Shown here: positions 22,548 through 30,792 of the stretch, one piece after another
Position numbering within the stretch: position 1 is the stretch's first letter
Layout of the letters: each line of letters begins with the position of its first letter
IMG/VR virus record: IMGVR_UViG_3300037502_001368
Coordinates: 1 to 49,822 of that record
Source of the DNA: a virus
DNA: 49,822 nucleotides
Reading direction: 5' to 3' (one strand)
Made by a program: the position numbers and the translations under genes
Notes under the pieces: generated by a model
Database searches by the model: none
Seen by the model: the letters and a program-made list of their open reading frames with translations, nothing else
Told to the model about the DNA's origin: nothing

Positions 22548-23786
22548 ATGCCTATGACGACTAACGGATACCGCCCTCGCAACGCCGGAGAGTGGTACGA
22601 ACTATTCAAGACGACGGCGGAATCGGCTCTCGCTTCGATCGGCAAGCCCGCCCCACGGTGGCAACCGCACGAGTTCCTGACGCTCCTGTTCTCGACCACC
22701 GCTATGGCGGTAGCGGAGATCGACGAGGCCGTTAGTGCAATCCAAGATGCCCGATCTATCTACAACGCTTCGGGAGCATACCTCTACGAACTGGCCACTT
22801 TGATCGGCGTTCGTGTAGATCCCGGCGCCGCCTCGTCGGTGACGCTTACGGTTGGGGCGTGGGGCACGGGTTCGGTGCTCTTGTCGAAGGGGTCACGCGC
22901 ACAGGGCGGCGGATCCACGGGGTTGTCCATCTGGGAAACTACGGACGACGTTTTGATCCCCGCTGGGGGAACGGCGACGGTCAGCGCACGGTGTACGGAG
23001 GTCGGGGCCGTGCAGGCCGCTTCTGGGACCATTACGCGGCGGATCTCGGGCACTACCGGCTGGGTTAGCGTCACGAACGCAGACGCAGCCTCTCCCGGCT
23101 ATGCGGCGGACACGGAGGACCAGATCCGCAGCAAGATCCTCTCCTTCAACAGCGTCGGATCCCGTTCTCCTCTGGCTCTCAAGAGCACGATCGAACGGGC
23201 TACGTCTGTCCGCAAGGCTTACGTCTACTTCAACGACACGATGTCCTCCGTCACTATGGGACAAGCCGTGATCCCCGCGTGCGGCGTAGCAGTCTGGATC
23301 TGGCCAGAAGCGATCCCGAATAGCGACAAGCAGCAGATCCTTCGCCTGATCTATGCTTTCAAGGACGGCTCGGCGGCCATCGCGATCCCGGCCAACTCCT
23401 CCGACGGCGCTTCCGGCGAGTTCGTGGGCGCCGACGGACTTGTGAATACGGTTGGGTACTTCTACGTCCAGCCGCAATACTTCAAGGTCAACGTCACGAT
23501 CACGGCATACGAAGGGACGGCTACGCTGGCTAAGGTATCCTCCGCCGTGCAGTCCGCCGTCTCCGGCTACTTCAACGCGCTCGGCCCCGGAGACGACGTA
23601 CGACAGAACGACATCATCGGCGCCGTGGCGTCGGTTATCGGCGTCGGTCGGGCTACGGTCACACTGGCCTACACAGATCCGGGCGACGACCCTACGAACC
23701 CTGCGAACTTCTCCGGGTTCAGCAACGCGGACAAGTTGATCAGCGTTGACGCCATCGCCACGCATTACCAGACTACGGTGGCGTGA
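22548..23786 (+). CDS. Baseplate wedge protein J-like (Mu gp47/P2 gpJ), 412 aa
   Basis: ATG 22548 follows GGGAGGATCCATCC. Residues ~60-110 carry the family pattern (AYLYELATLIGVRVDPGAASSVTL), followed by repeated small beta domains (VLIPAGGTATVSARCTEVGAVQAASGTI, in two halves) and an Ala-rich helix (SVRKAYVYFNDT). The C-terminus includes DDVRQNDIIGAVASVIGVG. The family forms the wedge arms that hold tail fibres. Length and position fit. Confidence 0.8.
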   Translation: MPMTTNGYRPRNAGEWYELFKTTAESALASIGKPAPRWQPHEFLTLLFSTTAMAVAEIDEAVSAIQDARSIYNASGAYLYELATLIGVRVDPGAASSVTLTVGAWGTGSVLLSKGSRAQGGGSTGLSIWETTDDVLIPAGGTATVSARCTEVGAVQAASGTITRRISGTTGWVSVTNADAASPGYAADTEDQIRSKILSFNSVGSRSPLALKSTIERATSVRKAYVYFNDTMSSVTMGQAVIPACGVAVWIWPEAIPNSDKQQILRLIYAFKDGSAAIAIPANSSDGASGEFVGADGLVNTVGYFYVQPQYFKVNVTITAYEGTATLAKVSSAVQSAVSGYFNALGPGDDVRQNDIIGAVASVIGVGRATVTLAYTDPGDDPTNPANFSGFSNADKLISVDAIATHYQTTVA

Positions 23787-24379
23787 TGATCGACTTCTCG
23801 CTCAAGCACATTGGGGATCATAAGGAGCGCCTGTTCGGCATGTTGCCGTCGTGGATGCGGTACAAGCCTGTGATCAGTGCCGTGGTCGAGTCGATCGGTA
23901 CGGTGCTCCAGTTCATCGAGGACGACATCTTCGACGTCGCCACCTCGGAGACGTTCGCATTGGCCCGTGGCTCGCGTCTGGATCAATGGGGCTTGATGTT
24001 CGGTGTAGGCCCTCGTCGGGGGATCAGCGAGGCCGATTACCGTCGTCTGGTGCAACTTGCGGCGCAAGCACGGCGCTGCACAGGCACAGAGGACGAGTTG
24101 ACCCGCCTATGGCAGACGGCTACCGCGCCTTCCACAGTGGAGTTCCGGCTCGCGATCCCCAAGTGTGTGGTGCTCACCGCGTGGCGGGACGCTTACATGG
24201 ATCCAGCCTATGCCCGTCGCGCAGCGGCCATCATCGGTCAGGTTGCACCTACCGGCGCCGTCGTGCTAGTAGAAGCAATCAACACGCGGTTTCTTGGCTT
24301 CTCCGGCCGTACCCGCGCACCTCTCGCGCTCCCGTTCGGATCGCGCAACTGGCCCGCACGAATCCACCCCACGAGGTAA
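23786..24379 (+). CDS. Baseplate wedge protein I-like (DUF2612/gpI), 197 aa
   Basis: The ATG shares its A with the upstream stop; a GTG at 23783 is one codon earlier. Characteristic lines are RLFGMLPSWMR, LDQWGLMFGVGPRRG and SEADYRRLVQLAAQARRCTG, as in P2 gpI and DUF2612 proteins that follow gpJ and tether fibres. The C-terminal tail (LGFSGRTRAPLALPFGSRNW) is Arg/Pro-rich and may contact the fibre protein coded next. Confidence 0.75.
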   Translation: MIDFSLKHIGDHKERLFGMLPSWMRYKPVISAVVESIGTVLQFIEDDIFDVATSETFALARGSRLDQWGLMFGVGPRRGISEADYRRLVQLAAQARRCTGTEDELTRLWQTATAPSTVEFRLAIPKCVVLTAWRDAYMDPAYARRAAAIIGQVAPTGAVVLVEAINTRFLGFSGRTRAPLALPFGSRNWPARIHPTR

Positions 24380-24382
24380 CCG

Positions 24383-25411
24383 ATGCCCGCACCCGCGAAC
24401 CCTTGGGCTTCCGATCCAAGCGCACAGATCACCCAACCCCCCGACGCTTATGTCGCGATCGGCTTCGTGGACAACGAGCCAATCTCCGCCGCGTACGTCA
24501 ACTGGGCGTTGTCGAACTTCTACGGCGTGAACCTGTGCGTTCAGCACAGCACGGGCGCGGAGATCTGCATCGACGACGACGGCGACGTCAACGTCGAATC
24601 GGGCACGGGGCGCACCCTGACGGCTGTGTCCGACACGGCGGTCAACACCACGGCCCCCAGCATCAACAGCCTGATCGACGGTGTGGGGACTTGGACTGTT
24701 GGGTTCGGTGTCGGAACGGCTGCGCTGATCGTCGAGGTCACTGCGGATCCATACGTCTACTTCGATGCGCAGGCAGATCGCCACCGCCTTTCATCTGTTG
24801 GCGGCGTAGATCTCTGGGTGCAGGCCACGCAGGACGGTCTGGAATCGTTCGTCGGCATGTTCGCAGATCAAGACCCGTTGCTGGGGCTGGCGTACCGCCT
24901 CGGCGCTTCGGCAACCTCCGTCAAGATAGACATGTCCCCTCGCACGGGCGGGTACACGCACTTGATCGCGAGTGGCGGATACTACCAGTTTGGCAATATC
25001 GACGTCAACACCAACACATTGACCTACGGCCCGATCTGGACTAGGCCCGTTCCTCTCGATCAAAGCGGCTCGCAGAACTCAACGGTCTGGCGTTTCGACG
25101 AGTTGGTTGTCGAGTATTACGACGGAAGCAACACGACGGAAGACTTCTACGTCAAGATCCGTAAGATGAACCGCACTACTGGGGCCGTTACGGACGTCGG
25201 TGGAACCACCACGATCAATCCCGCCAATACGGCGGCTTTCATCACGGTTACTGTCAACATCGACGTGGATGCGGAGTTGGATACATACACCTACTTCTGC
25301 GAGATCTACAATCAGGCGCATATCGACCACAGCGGCACTTACCATCTCACGGAGTGTCGTCAGGTATTCAAGCGGATCTCGCTCACCATGATCAAGTACG
25401 CAGCCGACTGA
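24383..25411 (+). CDS. Putative tail fibre/receptor-binding protein, 342 aa
   Basis: ATG 24383 lies three bases after the gpI-like stop. The N-terminus (NPWASDPSAQITQPPDAYVAIGF, broken by a loop, then EPISAAYVNWALSN) is of a kind often found at the start of phage tail fibres and attachment proteins. The remainder is beta-rich with many Asp, Thr and Gly residues and several strand-like repeats. Position after the wedge genes supports a distal tail role. Target receptor unknown. Confidence 0.6.
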   Translation: MPAPANPWASDPSAQITQPPDAYVAIGFVDNEPISAAYVNWALSNFYGVNLCVQHSTGAEICIDDDGDVNVESGTGRTLTAVSDTAVNTTAPSINSLIDGVGTWTVGFGVGTAALIVEVTADPYVYFDAQADRHRLSSVGGVDLWVQATQDGLESFVGMFADQDPLLGLAYRLGASATSVKIDMSPRTGGYTHLIASGGYYQFGNIDVNTNTLTYGPIWTRPVPLDQSGSQNSTVWRFDELVVEYYDGSNTTEDFYVKIRKMNRTTGAVTDVGGTTTINPANTAAFITVTVNIDVDAELDTYTYFCEIYNQAHIDHSGTYHLTECRQVFKRISLTMIKYAAD

Positions 25412-25421
25412 CGGAGATAAA

Positions 25422-26192
25422 ATGGCCAACGAAAGCACCTTTATTCGCGTCAACTCGGCCACCGAGTTGGCCTTCGGCCGCAACCCAGATCCTTCCTACT
25501 TCTTTGGGATGGATCTGGCGCAATACCCCGGAAGCACGGCAGGATCGGCCCCGGACAACCTCGGTATCGCCCTAGAGGATACCGTCACGGCGCAGATGTC
25601 GATTGCGATCCGAAGCATCGCGGGCGCCATCAGTGCGCTCGTTATCATCCCGGACATGGACGCAGCAACGACCTACGGCGTGGACGTGAACGGAACGATG
25701 TACAGCGACACGGGGCTCACGGCCCTCGGCGTCCTTACGTCACTCCGGGACGACATCAACGGCGATCATGCGGTCGATACAGATCCCAGCGCCACGATTA
25801 TCACCGTCCGCTATAACGGCGTGGATGTCTCGGCGCTTCTGATCTTTGCGTTCGGTGATCCGCCTATGACGCCTCCGGCGCTCCTCGTCGATGTCGCGGC
25901 CACTAGCGGTACTGGGACCATCGTGGGCTACGCAGATCCCCAAGACATTACTATGGACATCTGGCTCAAGCCCAAGTCGATCCTCGGAGCGGCCTTCCCG
26001 ACTCCGTGGTGCAACCCTGTCGGCGGTAAGGACTTGGTGATCGAGCACAACCTCACGGACCGTCTCGACGTGGCCGGTTACGACCGCATGGCCCTCCAGA
26101 TTACGAACTACACGGCGATCACTGGAATGGGCGCCGGCATCTTGCCCCTCGTCCATGTCTGGCTCGCCCCGTCCCGGTCTGAGGAGACGTGA
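25422..26192 (+). CDS. Tail-associated protein with decoration-like beta domain, 256 aa
   Basis: ATG 25422 follows GGAGATAAA. Residues ~80-150 (YGVDVNGTMYSDTGLTALGV ... ITVRYNGVDVSALLIFAFGD) echo the repeated domain of the head decoration protein at 10437-11618. The C-terminal part is beta-rich with Pro/Trp. The gene belongs to the fibre cluster; it could be a fibre segment, adhesin or tail decoration. No enzyme motif is seen. Confidence 0.55.
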   Translation: MANESTFIRVNSATELAFGRNPDPSYFFGMDLAQYPGSTAGSAPDNLGIALEDTVTAQMSIAIRSIAGAISALVIIPDMDAATTYGVDVNGTMYSDTGLTALGVLTSLRDDINGDHAVDTDPSATIITVRYNGVDVSALLIFAFGDPPMTPPALLVDVAATSGTGTIVGYADPQDITMDIWLKPKSILGAAFPTPWCNPVGGKDLVIEHNLTDRLDVAGYDRMALQITNYTAITGMGAGILPLVHVWLAPSRSEET

Positions 26193-27022
26193 TGGGCGCC
26201 GGGATCATCGGCCCCCGGTCCATCATCTACCGTCAGTCCTCCGGCGGAGCCGCGCCCGCGCAAGATCTCGGCACCGAGTGGGCGGCTCTGCGTACGGATT
26301 CTGTCCACTTTGACATTGGTAACGGCGTCGGGACAGACGGCTTCACACAAGACGAAAACGGGTGGATCGAGGCTACCGTCACGCACAGCACGACGGCGAC
26401 GGCCCGCAACGGGCCGCTGAACAGCATGTTGATGATGTCGTGGGATCTTGCAGATCCCGAAGACCCGACGTCCATTCTTCCCTTCTACGAAGGCAACGGG
26501 GACTACAAGGGGTTCTACGACGCCGAACTCGTGATCGAGATGGACATGGATGCCTTCCCAGCCTCAAGTGAGGAGGCGGCTCTGTTCGTCGGGTGGTGCG
26601 TAGATCCTCTGTCGCTGGACGAAAACGATTACAATAACTACAAGTTCGGCGGATGGCAATATAACACCAACTGGGAACTCAAGTCTTTCCGATCTACCAA
26701 CGCCGGAGAAACGATCGACAGCGAGTCGATCCCCAACACATTGTCGCCGCACTTCCAGATGCGCGTCGGATCTAACTTCCGCATGGTCCTATTTGCCCCT
26801 CTCGACGAGCAGACGTTGGATTACGATAGCCAGAACGGCATAGAGCCGCTGGTTTTCGGATCTAACTGGGCTACTGGGGCTTTCCCCCAGAAGTTCGGGA
26901 TCGCTATCGGGTCCAACCTCGCCTCTCAGGCTCCGGGGACGACCTACATGATCCGCTTCCGCCCGTGGTGGCGCCTTACGCATCGGCCTCGCGTAGACAA
27001 CACTCGCCCGCCTAACGACTGA
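26192..27022 (+). CDS. Putative tail fibre-associated protein, 276 aa
   Basis: The ATG shares its A with the upstream stop (TGATG). The protein has beta-sandwich character with many aromatic and acidic residues (ILPFYEGNGDYKGFYDAELVIEMDMDAF, interrupted by a turn; YNNYKFGGWQYNTNWELKSF). This resembles lectin-like or jelly-roll modules, but no family is certain. It is the last of three fibre-region genes and may bind the host surface. Confidence 0.5.
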   Translation: MGAGIIGPRSIIYRQSSGGAAPAQDLGTEWAALRTDSVHFDIGNGVGTDGFTQDENGWIEATVTHSTTATARNGPLNSMLMMSWDLADPEDPTSILPFYEGNGDYKGFYDAELVIEMDMDAFPASSEEAALFVGWCVDPLSLDENDYNNYKFGGWQYNTNWELKSFRSTNAGETIDSESIPNTLSPHFQMRVGSNFRMVLFAPLDEQTLDYDSQNGIEPLVFGSNWATGAFPQKFGIAIGSNLASQAPGTTYMIRFRPWWRLTHRPRVDNTRPPND

Positions 27023-27032
27023 CGAGGATCTT

Positions 27033-27719
27033 ATGGACGCCACCACGTTTATCGTCTCAGAATGGGTCGGTCAGGTTCCTCCGTGGGCCGCCGTAGCGAT
27101 CGTATTCCTTATGGGAGGGGCCGCCAAGGAGTTGATCAACGCCTTCCGGGACATCGGAAAGGCTTGGGTCTCCTCCAAGAAGCGCGCCGATTCTAGCGCA
27201 GATCGCCCCATCGACGTTATCGGCGACGTCCACACGACCTACACCCTCCTCAACGAGTTGTTGGCCAGCGTCACGGCCGATCGAGTGGTGCTTCTCCGCG
27301 CCGAGAACGGCGGAAACATCCCAACGATCGGCAAGGAACTGACCTCCTCGATCGTGTACGAGGTGTTCTCAGAGACTTCCCACGCGATCCGCGATACATG
27401 GCAGAAGCAGACGTTGGACGATGCCTATGTCTGGATGCTCAAGCACGTCAGCACGGATGGGTTCGTGGAACTTGTGACGGCGGAGATGCCTGATGGGATC
27501 TTGAAGACGCTCTACATGCGGCATAACGTGGTAGCCTCTCACGTTTGGGGAGTGTACTCTACGGAAGGGGCGTATTACTACCTAGCGATCGGCTTCATGG
27601 ACATCGCCAACGTGCCCCCACGTTCGGACGCCGCGTATCGAGATCAAGTCCGTGTTGCTGTTGGCAAGATCGGTGGGTTGTTTGATAAGTGGCACAAGGG
27701 CCGCAAGACCCGCGTCTGA
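27033..27719 (+). CDS. Membrane protein with N-terminal TM helix and GAF-like soluble domain, 228 aa
   Basis: ATG 27033 follows ACGAGGATCTT. One predicted membrane helix (about residues 14-36, VPPWAAVAIVFLMGGAAKELI) is followed by a linker and a ~150-residue domain. Lines such as DRVVLLRAENGGNIPTIGKELTSSIVYEV, broken by a turn, and YYLAIGFMD near the end look like the GAF/PAS-type sensor domains seen in a set of phage membrane proteins. Position at the end of the tail module suggests lysis control or virion-envelope interaction. The GAF reading is tentative. Confidence 0.55.
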   Translation: MDATTFIVSEWVGQVPPWAAVAIVFLMGGAAKELINAFRDIGKAWVSSKKRADSSADRPIDVIGDVHTTYTLLNELLASVTADRVVLLRAENGGNIPTIGKELTSSIVYEVFSETSHAIRDTWQKQTLDDAYVWMLKHVSTDGFVELVTAEMPDGILKTLYMRHNVVASHVWGVYSTEGAYYYLAIGFMDIANVPPRSDAAYRDQVRVAVGKIGGLFDKWHKGRKTRV

Positions 27720-27747
27720 TCTAAACTACACTACCCTCGGAGAGAAC

Positions 27748-29202
27748 ATGCACAACGGCTTTGATCCTCGCGAAATCGTCGAGGAGCACGGATTGGACCA
27801 ACTTGTCGGCCTGAGCCGTAGAGAGGTTACCCGCCTAACGGGCCTCGGATCCCACCGCGCCATGCAAGTGGTTCGCTACGTCCAAGACCACACGGACGAA
27901 GCCCTGAGCACGGAGTCGGACGATCTGGCCGCAGCCAAGGCGGACGCCTACACCTACTCGTACAACCAGATCCGAGACTCCTACACGTTCGTCTGGCCGG
28001 GGCGCGAAGACCGCCCGATGGTTCTTGCCGGAGAGATCGTTCGTTCGATGATCAACGATTACGTCGAGGACGGCGGCAATAAGCCGATGCACGACGTCGC
28101 GATCCGCCACGGCGTTACGCGGCGCGACTTTGAGAAGATCAAGACCGCCCTCGGCGTCACGAAGCGCCACGAGCCTTTCAGCCCGGAGGAGATCCGGGAA
28201 GCCCCGGAAGACGACCTGTTCGATCGCAGCATGGAGGCGAAGCGGCAGCGCCTCGCGGCCCGCGTAGATCGCGAGGAGTACCGCCAAGTCCGGGATAGCG
28301 CGGCCAAGTGGGTGGCGTTTGAGTCCCGCACGCTGGACCCGTTCGCAGAGAAGATCAAGGCCCTGCTCGGCGGAGATATTCCAGCGCGTGCGCTCCCGGC
28401 GAGGCTCCCCACCGACGAGTCCGTGATCGCCCACATCCACGCCTCGGATTTGCACTTCGGCGCGTACTGCGCCGCGTCGTTCGGCGGAGGCGGGGCGTAC
28501 AACCGCGCCGTGGCCCGCGAGCGGTTCCTGTCCGGCGTCTCGGAGGCGGCAGATCGCCTTTCCGGCCGCAAGATCCATTATGTTATTCTCGCTTGCGGCG
28601 GGGATATGGTCCACTCCGACAACGTACACGGCAAGACCACGAGTTTCCGGCACCAGATGGATCTGGACGGCTTGCCGGAGGAGATTCTGGTGGAGGCCAT
28701 CGACCTGTACATCCAAGGCGTCACGATCCTGCGTAGCAGGGGCCTCAAGGTACACGTCGAGGTGGTCCCCGGCAACCACGACTACTACACCTCGATCGCG
28801 ATGGGGAAGGCCGCACAGGTGGCTTTCCAGCACGATTCGGGCGTCACGTTCGGGAACCTTATCGCCCCGTTCGCGTACCACTACTTCGGCGACACGGCGA
28901 TCGTCATGCACCACGGCCACGGGCTGCACAAGGCGTCAGATCTGGCCGATAATCTCCACAGTTACAGCCGCAAGCACGGGCGCGGCTACCGCCACGGCTA
29001 CGCCATCACGGGCAATCTCCACCACATGAAGGTGGAGGAAGATCCGGGCATCGTTCTTCTCCAGCAACCCGCCCCGGTGGAGCCAGATCGGTACGCCGCT
29101 ACGAACGGCTGGACTACGGCGCGGCCCGCCATGATCGTGTACTGCTTCTCGGCCCGCGATGGGCTTCTCGATCAACACCACATCTGGTTCGACCGGAGGT
29201 AA
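27748..29202 (+). CDS. HTH + calcineurin-like metallophosphoesterase, 484 aa
   Basis: I chose ATG 27748 (MHNGFDPREIVEEHGL), with CGGAGAG upstream; the longer frame starts inside the previous gene. Residues ~15-140 have two helix-turn-helix-like segments (LVGLSRREVTRLTGLGSHRA and DVAIRHGVTRRDFEKIKTALG). From ~228 the metallophosphoesterase motifs appear in order: D234-x-H236 (SDLHFG), GGD at 284-286 with D291, GNHD at 342-345, HH at 388-389 and GNLHH at 422-426. The catalytic set is complete for a di-metal nuclease or phosphatase. Substrate unknown; DNA or RNA is likely given the HTH part. Its strong ribosome-binding start of the next gene overlaps its end. Confidence 0.8.
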   Translation: MHNGFDPREIVEEHGLDQLVGLSRREVTRLTGLGSHRAMQVVRYVQDHTDEALSTESDDLAAAKADAYTYSYNQIRDSYTFVWPGREDRPMVLAGEIVRSMINDYVEDGGNKPMHDVAIRHGVTRRDFEKIKTALGVTKRHEPFSPEEIREAPEDDLFDRSMEAKRQRLAARVDREEYRQVRDSAAKWVAFESRTLDPFAEKIKALLGGDIPARALPARLPTDESVIAHIHASDLHFGAYCAASFGGGGAYNRAVARERFLSGVSEAADRLSGRKIHYVILACGGDMVHSDNVHGKTTSFRHQMDLDGLPEEILVEAIDLYIQGVTILRSRGLKVHVEVVPGNHDYYTSIAMGKAAQVAFQHDSGVTFGNLIAPFAYHYFGDTAIVMHHGHGLHKASDLADNLHSYSRKHGRGYRHGYAITGNLHHMKVEEDPGIVLLQQPAPVEPDRYAATNGWTTARPAMIVYCFSARDGLLDQHHIWFDRR

Positions 29203-29204
29203 TA

Positions 29205-29543
29205 ATGCCGAGTGAACTCAAGGCTATCCTCGCACAACTCACCAAGATCCGTGGCTTCGCCGCCGGCCTCGTGTCGGGAGCCGTCGTCTCGGCCGTCGCC
29301 AGTTGGTTCGTTCTCGGGGCGCCGGAGGCTACGGTCCTCGCGGCGCTCAAGGAAGTCTCAGCCCAGTGTGTCGGCTACGTCGCGAGCGTCACGCCAGAGA
29401 TCGTTGACGCCGGCGTTGTTGACGAAGGTTCGGCTGATCAAAGCCCCGTCGATCTCGTCAACCCCGCTATCGGCGAGGTCGCAGAAGATGGGAATCTGGG
29501 GGCGCTCGATCTTGAACAGGACGGCACCAGCGGCGTGGAGTAG
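29205..29543 (+). CDS. Single-pass membrane protein, 112 aa, antisense overlap with dNMP kinase
   Basis: ATG 29205 has an excellent GGAGGTAATA ribosome-binding site directly after the upstream stop, so the start is well supported. A predicted membrane helix lies at about residues 17-40 (GFAAGLVSGAVVSAVASWFVLG). After a helical stretch the last ~45 residues are acidic and come from the strand opposite the 3' end of the dNMP kinase gene (overlap 29358-29543). Topology (short basic N-terminus, one helix, soluble tail) fits a spanin, holin modulator or pore component, but no motif decides. Confidence 0.6.
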   Translation: MPSELKAILAQLTKIRGFAAGLVSGAVVSAVASWFVLGAPEATVLAALKEVSAQCVGYVASVTPEIVDAGVVDEGSADQSPVDLVNPAIGEVAEDGNLGALDLEQDGTSGVE

Positions 29544-29894
29544 TTCGGCCTCGTTGGGAAAGCGCACGTCGGTAACGATCACGCTTTCCCCACGGGCGAG
29601 TAGCGGCTCGATCTCCGCTAAGAGGGTCTTCACCCAAACGTCTGGGTCGAGGGCCCGCTTTCCGTTGGCGTACTCGATCAAAAGTTCTCGGTACGTCCGC
29701 GTTTGATCGCCATAGTAGGGCTTATCTTTGTTGTCTTCCCACCACAGCATGTTGGCGGGCAGGCCGTATTTTCGTGACGTTTGGGCCTTGGGGATGTCCG
29801 CGAGCGCCTTCCGCCGATAGCCAAGCGTCTCAATGAAGTACTGAGCGAAGGTATCCTTGCCCGATCGCCTACGGCCTATAAGCCCGATCAGCAC
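29358..29894 (-). CDS. Deoxynucleoside monophosphate kinase, 178 aa
   Basis: This P-loop kinase would phosphorylate dNMPs to dNDPs for phage DNA synthesis, as T4 gene 1 kinase does. The Walker A sequence is residues 7-15 (GRRRSGKDT); VIVTDVRFPNEAELL is the family's downstream motif. Typical substrate-site segments include WWEDNKDKPYYGD and TYRELLIEYANGKR. The last residues (RTFVNNAGVNDLWRDAR) fit the usual C-terminal helix, so the frame is real to its end at 29358 although it overlaps a rightward gene by 186 bp. It starts ATG 29894 and opens the leftward module at its far end. Confidence 0.85.
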   Translation of the reverse strand: MLIGLIGRRRSGKDTFAQYFIETLGYRRKALADIPKAQTSRKYGLPANMLWWEDNKDKPYYGDQTRTYRELLIEYANGKRALDPDVWVKTLLAEIEPLLARGESVIVTDVRFPNEAELLHAAGAVLFKIERPQIPIFCDLADSGVDEIDGALISRTFVNNAGVNDLWRDARDVADTLG

Positions 29895-29897
29895 AGA

Positions 29898-30323
29898 TCA
29901 CTTCTTGTCTTTGCTGGCCAGATCTACGATCTCAAACACGGCGTACGAGATCTCAGAGAGAGCGTCCGCAAAACGATCGCGGGCCGCCGCACGGGGCGGG
30001 AGGCCGCCGTGCTTCTCGACGTTGAGGCCGAACACGACCAACTCGGCCAGCCCGGAGATCAGGCCATCGCGAGAATCCTCCGACAACTTGTTCCAGCCCG
30101 GAACGGCGTCCAGCATGTCAAGATTGCTTACGACTTGCCGGCGGACGGCGTTCATCTTGATCGGACCCTTGCCGATATTGGACTTCTCGGCCATCTTCAC
30201 GGCCTCGACCACGAGGGGGATGAGATCCCCAAGCCAGCGAAGCGGCGGCGGGAGGATGGCGCCAAGGAGCCCCTTGATTACCCCAGAAACAGAGTCTCCG
30301 ATGATCCCGTTAAAGATGCCCAT
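29898..30323 (-). CDS. Hypothetical protein with hydrophobic N-terminus, 141 aa
   Basis: I chose ATG 30323, with TAGGAG upstream (MGIFNGIIGDSVSGVIKG...). The first 40 residues are hydrophobic (GLLGAILPPPLRWLGDLIPLVVEAV) and may associate with membranes; the rest is helical and charged (DSRDGLISGLAELVVFGLN). It could be a holin-like protein, which would pair with the distant endolysin, but the hydrophobic stretch is broken by Pro and Arg. Function unassigned. Confidence 0.5.
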   Translation of the reverse strand: MGIFNGIIGDSVSGVIKGLLGAILPPPLRWLGDLIPLVVEAVKMAEKSNIGKGPIKMNAVRRQVVSNLDMLDAVPGWNKLSEDSRDGLISGLAELVVFGLNVEKHGGLPPRAAARDRFADALSEISYAVFEIVDLASKDKK

Positions 30324-30333
30324 GATCGTGCTC

Positions 30334-30792
30334 CTACGAAAGCGTAAAGTCTGGAGAATAGAGGGTAGGCTGCGCTCCGTTGATCTTAGCATAGAGCAAG
30401 TGTCCCGGCCACTCAAAGCGCGAATCGAAAAGACCTACGCGCTCCAGCAGCAAACACGCATCAGCGGCGGAGTAGGTGCGCGTGTGTAGCATCTCCGCGA
30501 GGGTTTCTGGCTGGCGCCAGATCCCGTCCGACATGATGCGAATGGTGCTGTGAATAAGATCGTCATGCACGGGGCCGCGAAGGGTGAGCGAGGTGATCTT
30601 GAACTTGGACCCTTGCGTATTGATCGAAAACCAACGGCTTTGCATGGCGTCCATGATCAATCCCTTGGCTGCGTCTGGCGTTAGGCCGTAGCGTCGGCAT
30701 AGGATCTGCATGACTTCGTTCATCGTGAACTTGCGTTTATGCAGGACGGCATCCATGAAGATGCTCACGAGGGGATAGAACTTCTCGTTCAT
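30334..30792 (-). CDS. Hypothetical winged-helix-like protein, 152 aa
   Basis: ATG 30792 (MNEKFYPLVSIFMDAVLHKR) overlaps the stop of the upstream gene (ATGA). The N-terminal ~90 residues look like a winged helix (KFTMNEVMQILCRRYGLTPD, RWFSINTQGSKFKITSLTL), followed by a second helical section (TLAEMLHTRTYSAADACLLLERVG). No enzyme motif is seen. A DNA-binding or regulatory role is plausible in this module but not shown. Confidence 0.55.
   Translation of the reverse strand: MNEKFYPLVSIFMDAVLHKRKFTMNEVMQILCRRYGLTPDAAKGLIMDAMQSRWFSINTQGSKFKITSLTLRGPVHDDLIHSTIRIMSDGIWRQPETLAEMLHTRTYSAADACLLLERVGLFDSRFEWPGHLLYAKINGAQPTLYSPDFTLS

Noticed and set aside
29898-30323. A confident holin call
   Set aside because: The hydrophobic stretch is interrupted by Pro and Arg and there is no neighbouring endolysin; left as hypothetical.
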